A stretch of 64,000 nucleotides of DNA from Pyrrhosoma nymphula (lineage: Eukaryota; Arthropoda; Insecta; Odonata; Coenagrionidae), in NCBI GenBank assembly GCA_963573305.1, contig OY754329.1, positions 15,839,200 to 15,903,199 of the forward strand, given 5' to 3'. Below the pieces are notes generated by a model that was given only the letters and a program-made list of their open reading frames with translations, searched no databases and had not been told where the DNA came from. This document shows positions 61,466-64,000 of this stretch, piece after piece (position 1 is the first letter of the stretch; every line of letters begins with the position of its first letter). The translations under genes and the position numbers were made by a program.

Positions 61466-63350
61466 CTGGATATTATATACAAGCCAACATGAAAAAGATC
61501 AGACCGAAAGTGATTATCTGCATTGACACTAAAATGGAGGCATCCTGTTAATAACAGAAGTGCTTCATAAAGAAGTCATGATTTATGAGTTATACTCTAA
61601 GGACCGCTTATTCTTTTCTTAATTATATTAATGTGACAAAATAATTTTAAAATACACATTTAGTTTCATAAATAGACACTGTAACTTAGAGAAGGATAAA
61701 TGGACAGAGAAGATAAGCAGACATTATAAGAGCAAACAAAGGCAAAATTACCTTACATATTTGAGCATAAGTTGAGAGATTTCTATCTTTTTTCAATCGA
61801 TGAAAGTCATGTTGAAATTACTTTTAGATCACATTAAAGTGGCTACTATCCAACATTCAATTATCTAAGAGCCGGATTATCCATTGGTCATATCATAACC
61901 AACAGCAAGACAAACCTCTTTCCCTTAACCTCTCCCACTCCCTTTACTTTTCGTTGATGGACAACGGCACATTTAAGTCTATGAGCTACACAAATAAGAC
62001 CTTTCCAGTTAATTGTTAACTATCTCCGTAAATGATAACATTACATTATGATGAGTCATCAAAACCATTACTTGGGCCCAAGCATGCAAGCTAAGAGCAC
62101 TTTTGGATTTGGCTTTATGCCACAAACCTTTTATCCTGAACAGTCACCATTAATATCTCTGAATTATTAGTGGGGGAAGTAAGCGTGCTTTATTTGATAC
62201 TTATAAGGAACTGAGCATAACCAAATGACCATTCAATGGAGAATCAGTGAATGATTATGGTGGACTGGAAAAGGTGTCACCATGGAATGCAACATTACGA
62301 AGACCCAGCAAAGCTCTAAATGCTCGAGATTGGATACTAAGCATTTATAAGATATAAACACAAACAAACTGCATTGACATGGTTTGTGTAGCATTAAGAC
62401 AAATGAAAAAGATGAAGGAGCCAGCAGCAATGCACAGCACCTCAATGGACATGATATAACTTCAGCACTTGAAAAATCACACTTCATAGCTGTTCCACAC
62501 TCTCATTTTACACACATCTATTTTACTTACTTTTGGTTTAACATACTCCATGGATTACAATTAATTAAGACTTACACATTCCATCTGCAGCACCCTGCAA
62601 TTCCCTGCACAGATGATACCAAGATCTTAGAATACCACAAGATCTAAAAAGTACATATTCTAAGATCGTGGTAGTTACAAACCGATTCTTACATCTCCTC
62701 CCATGTAACAGAACTGTTAGTTTAAGTCAATTTGTCCTCGAAAGAATCCTTTCCCATGAGATAATTCATGGCAAAAATAGCATTTAAAAGGAGGTGGATT
62801 CTTTGAGCTCTAGAAGGAAAACCAAACTTGATTTTCCATTCAAGTGATCACACAATAGCAGTTTTACATGAAGGAAGTGTGACACCCTGGCTAAGACATA
62901 TGTTGACACAACAGTAACTTGATGATCATTATCCCTGGGATCTTGTCTTAGTTTCCTAGGTAATATTAGTGCAATGCTTTTGCGTAGTTTTTGAGTAATG
63001 ATAACACATCTGTATATGGAAAAAGGTATGGGGATTTCATTAAATTATGAACTGAAATCAAGGGAAAAAGCTAATAAAAGGAAGTAATTTATGGATAACT
63101 ACATATCTCCTTTTCATGTCTTTATTCACCTTTCTCACTGGTGGTTAGGGTAATTATTATCGCTAGCATATATTTATTCCACATCACTATATTTATGAGC
63201 AGAGTTCCAACAATTGCCACAAACTTAATTCGACGTAATTCCAATAAAGTGGCAAAAGTTATATTTTGACCTACTGAACCAAAAATAATTTTCATAATCA
63301 CTGGCTGTAAGGCTAAACCACAATAGTTTGTTGTGTGGAACAAACCTAAA
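61466..63350. other. Intron or upstream region of Hml, no exon found
   Basis: No further Cys-rich exon or signal peptide was found. An inverted repeat pairs TACCAAGATCTTAGAAT (62616) with a partner near 62656-62674. Confidence 0.45.
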
Positions 63351-63352
63351 TA

Positions 63353-64000
63353 CAGCGGACTCTCATTAGGACGTTCCTTAATAGTACGTTTTCCTCATTT
63401 AGACATTCATTTCCTCAGGTCTGCGTCACAGTGCATGTATAACTATGGTTAGCACGTTTTGGTGACCTCTTTAGCATATTTGGAGGAGGACCAAGCCAAA
63501 TTTGTCCTAGGGAAATAACCACCACATAGGTTAATCAGACGATGGATAAATCTCAAGAGGTTTACCTTGCATTAAAAAAGATTGCTATCGCTTAAAATAC
63601 TAATTTGATAGTCATATTATGGTTAAAAAATGTTTATGTAGTAAGAAAAAAGCAATCTCAAACATTAGAATCACCTATTCAACACTTGGCAAGGTCCCCA
63701 CAAGCAGTGCATTTTAATGCGATATTCGTTTGTTTATCGCTGTCACCTATGGAATCAAAACTCCGTGAGCAACAGCGTTTGATCATCATCTACGTCATCA
63801 TCAAAAACTACGCCCGAATAACATTTTTAACGCCGATGAGACAGGTTTATTTTTATATTTGCTTCCTGATAAAACACTGGCATTTAGAGAAGACAAGTGA
63901 TAAGGAGATAGTGGAGGTAAAATGAATAAGGAGAGGCTGACTGTCCTATTTTGTAATGAAATTGGAACGGAAAAACTGATTCCGTAAGTGACTGGGAAAT
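63353..64000 (+). mobile_element. Tigger/pogo DNA transposon, 5' part, runs off window
   Basis: Starts TA|CAGCGGACTCTCATTAGG. Near 63808-63900 the + strand reads NIFNADETGLFLYLLPDK and LAFREDK followed by a stop, then NKERLTVLF. This is the DDE_1 (CENP-B/Tigger) block with the second catalytic Asp in NADETG. Stops and frame changes show it is decayed. The rest is beyond 64000. Confidence 0.7.

Noticed and set aside
1..64000. CRISPR arrays, operons, tRNA or rRNA genes
   Set aside because: None seen. The only tRNA-like sequence is the SINE head at 27487, which lacks a foldable tRNA.

Overview
This is nuclear DNA of an animal, most likely an insect. It is AT-rich, intron-dense and full of transposable elements typical of arthropods: piggyBac, mariner, Tigger/pogo, hAT-type MITEs, Penelope-like elements, LINEs, LTR elements and a tRNA-like SINE. 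No bacterial, plasmid or phage features were seen.

The main content is one large gene on the minus strand. I traced 24 consecutive coding exons from 61465 down to 5236. They join in one reading frame of about 1,360 codons, with compatible phases at all 23 junctions. The order is a Gly/Ser-rich leader, then VWD-C8-TIL, VWD-C8-TIL, an extra TIL-type module, VWD-C8-TIL and a WxxW-like Cys domain. This D1-D2-D'-D3 layout is that of hemocytin/hemolectin, the insect relative of von Willebrand factor. It is a secreted haemocyte protein of clotting and wound sealing. Both gene ends lie outside the window. All three VWD domains lack the first Cys of the CGLC motif of vertebrate VWF, and two introns appear to be GC-AG.

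Region by region: 1-2442 is a piggyBac transposase with one frameshift and a TTAA-flanked end. 2443-5235 is mostly intron with an unidentified membrane-like ORF. 5236-15850 holds exons 24 to 15, with a LINE fragment and a hAT MITE in one intron. 15851-22314 is a 6.5 kb intron carrying a young 3.85 kb LTR element with two apparently identical 611 bp LTRs, a SAP-domain ORF and a gag ORF but no pol. 22315-33213 holds exons 14 to 11 plus a solo LTR, LINE pieces, a SINE, a hAT MITE and an internally deleted mariner. 33214-46101 holds exons 10 and 9 plus a gag relic, a Tigger MITE, a 2.2 kb TIR element with a LINE inside it, and a Penelope-like element inserted in a LINE. 46102-61465 holds exons 8 to 1 plus LINE fragments, foldbacks and another Penelope remnant. 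61466-64000 is intron or upstream DNA ending in a Tigger transposon that runs off the edge.

No new multi-gene system was found. The points most worth a second look are the SAP-gag LTR element without pol, the Penelope insertion into a LINE with 14 bp target duplications and inverted terminal repeats, the recurring foldbacks whose loops carry hammerhead-like core motifs, and the altered CGLC motifs and GC-AG introns of the host gene.
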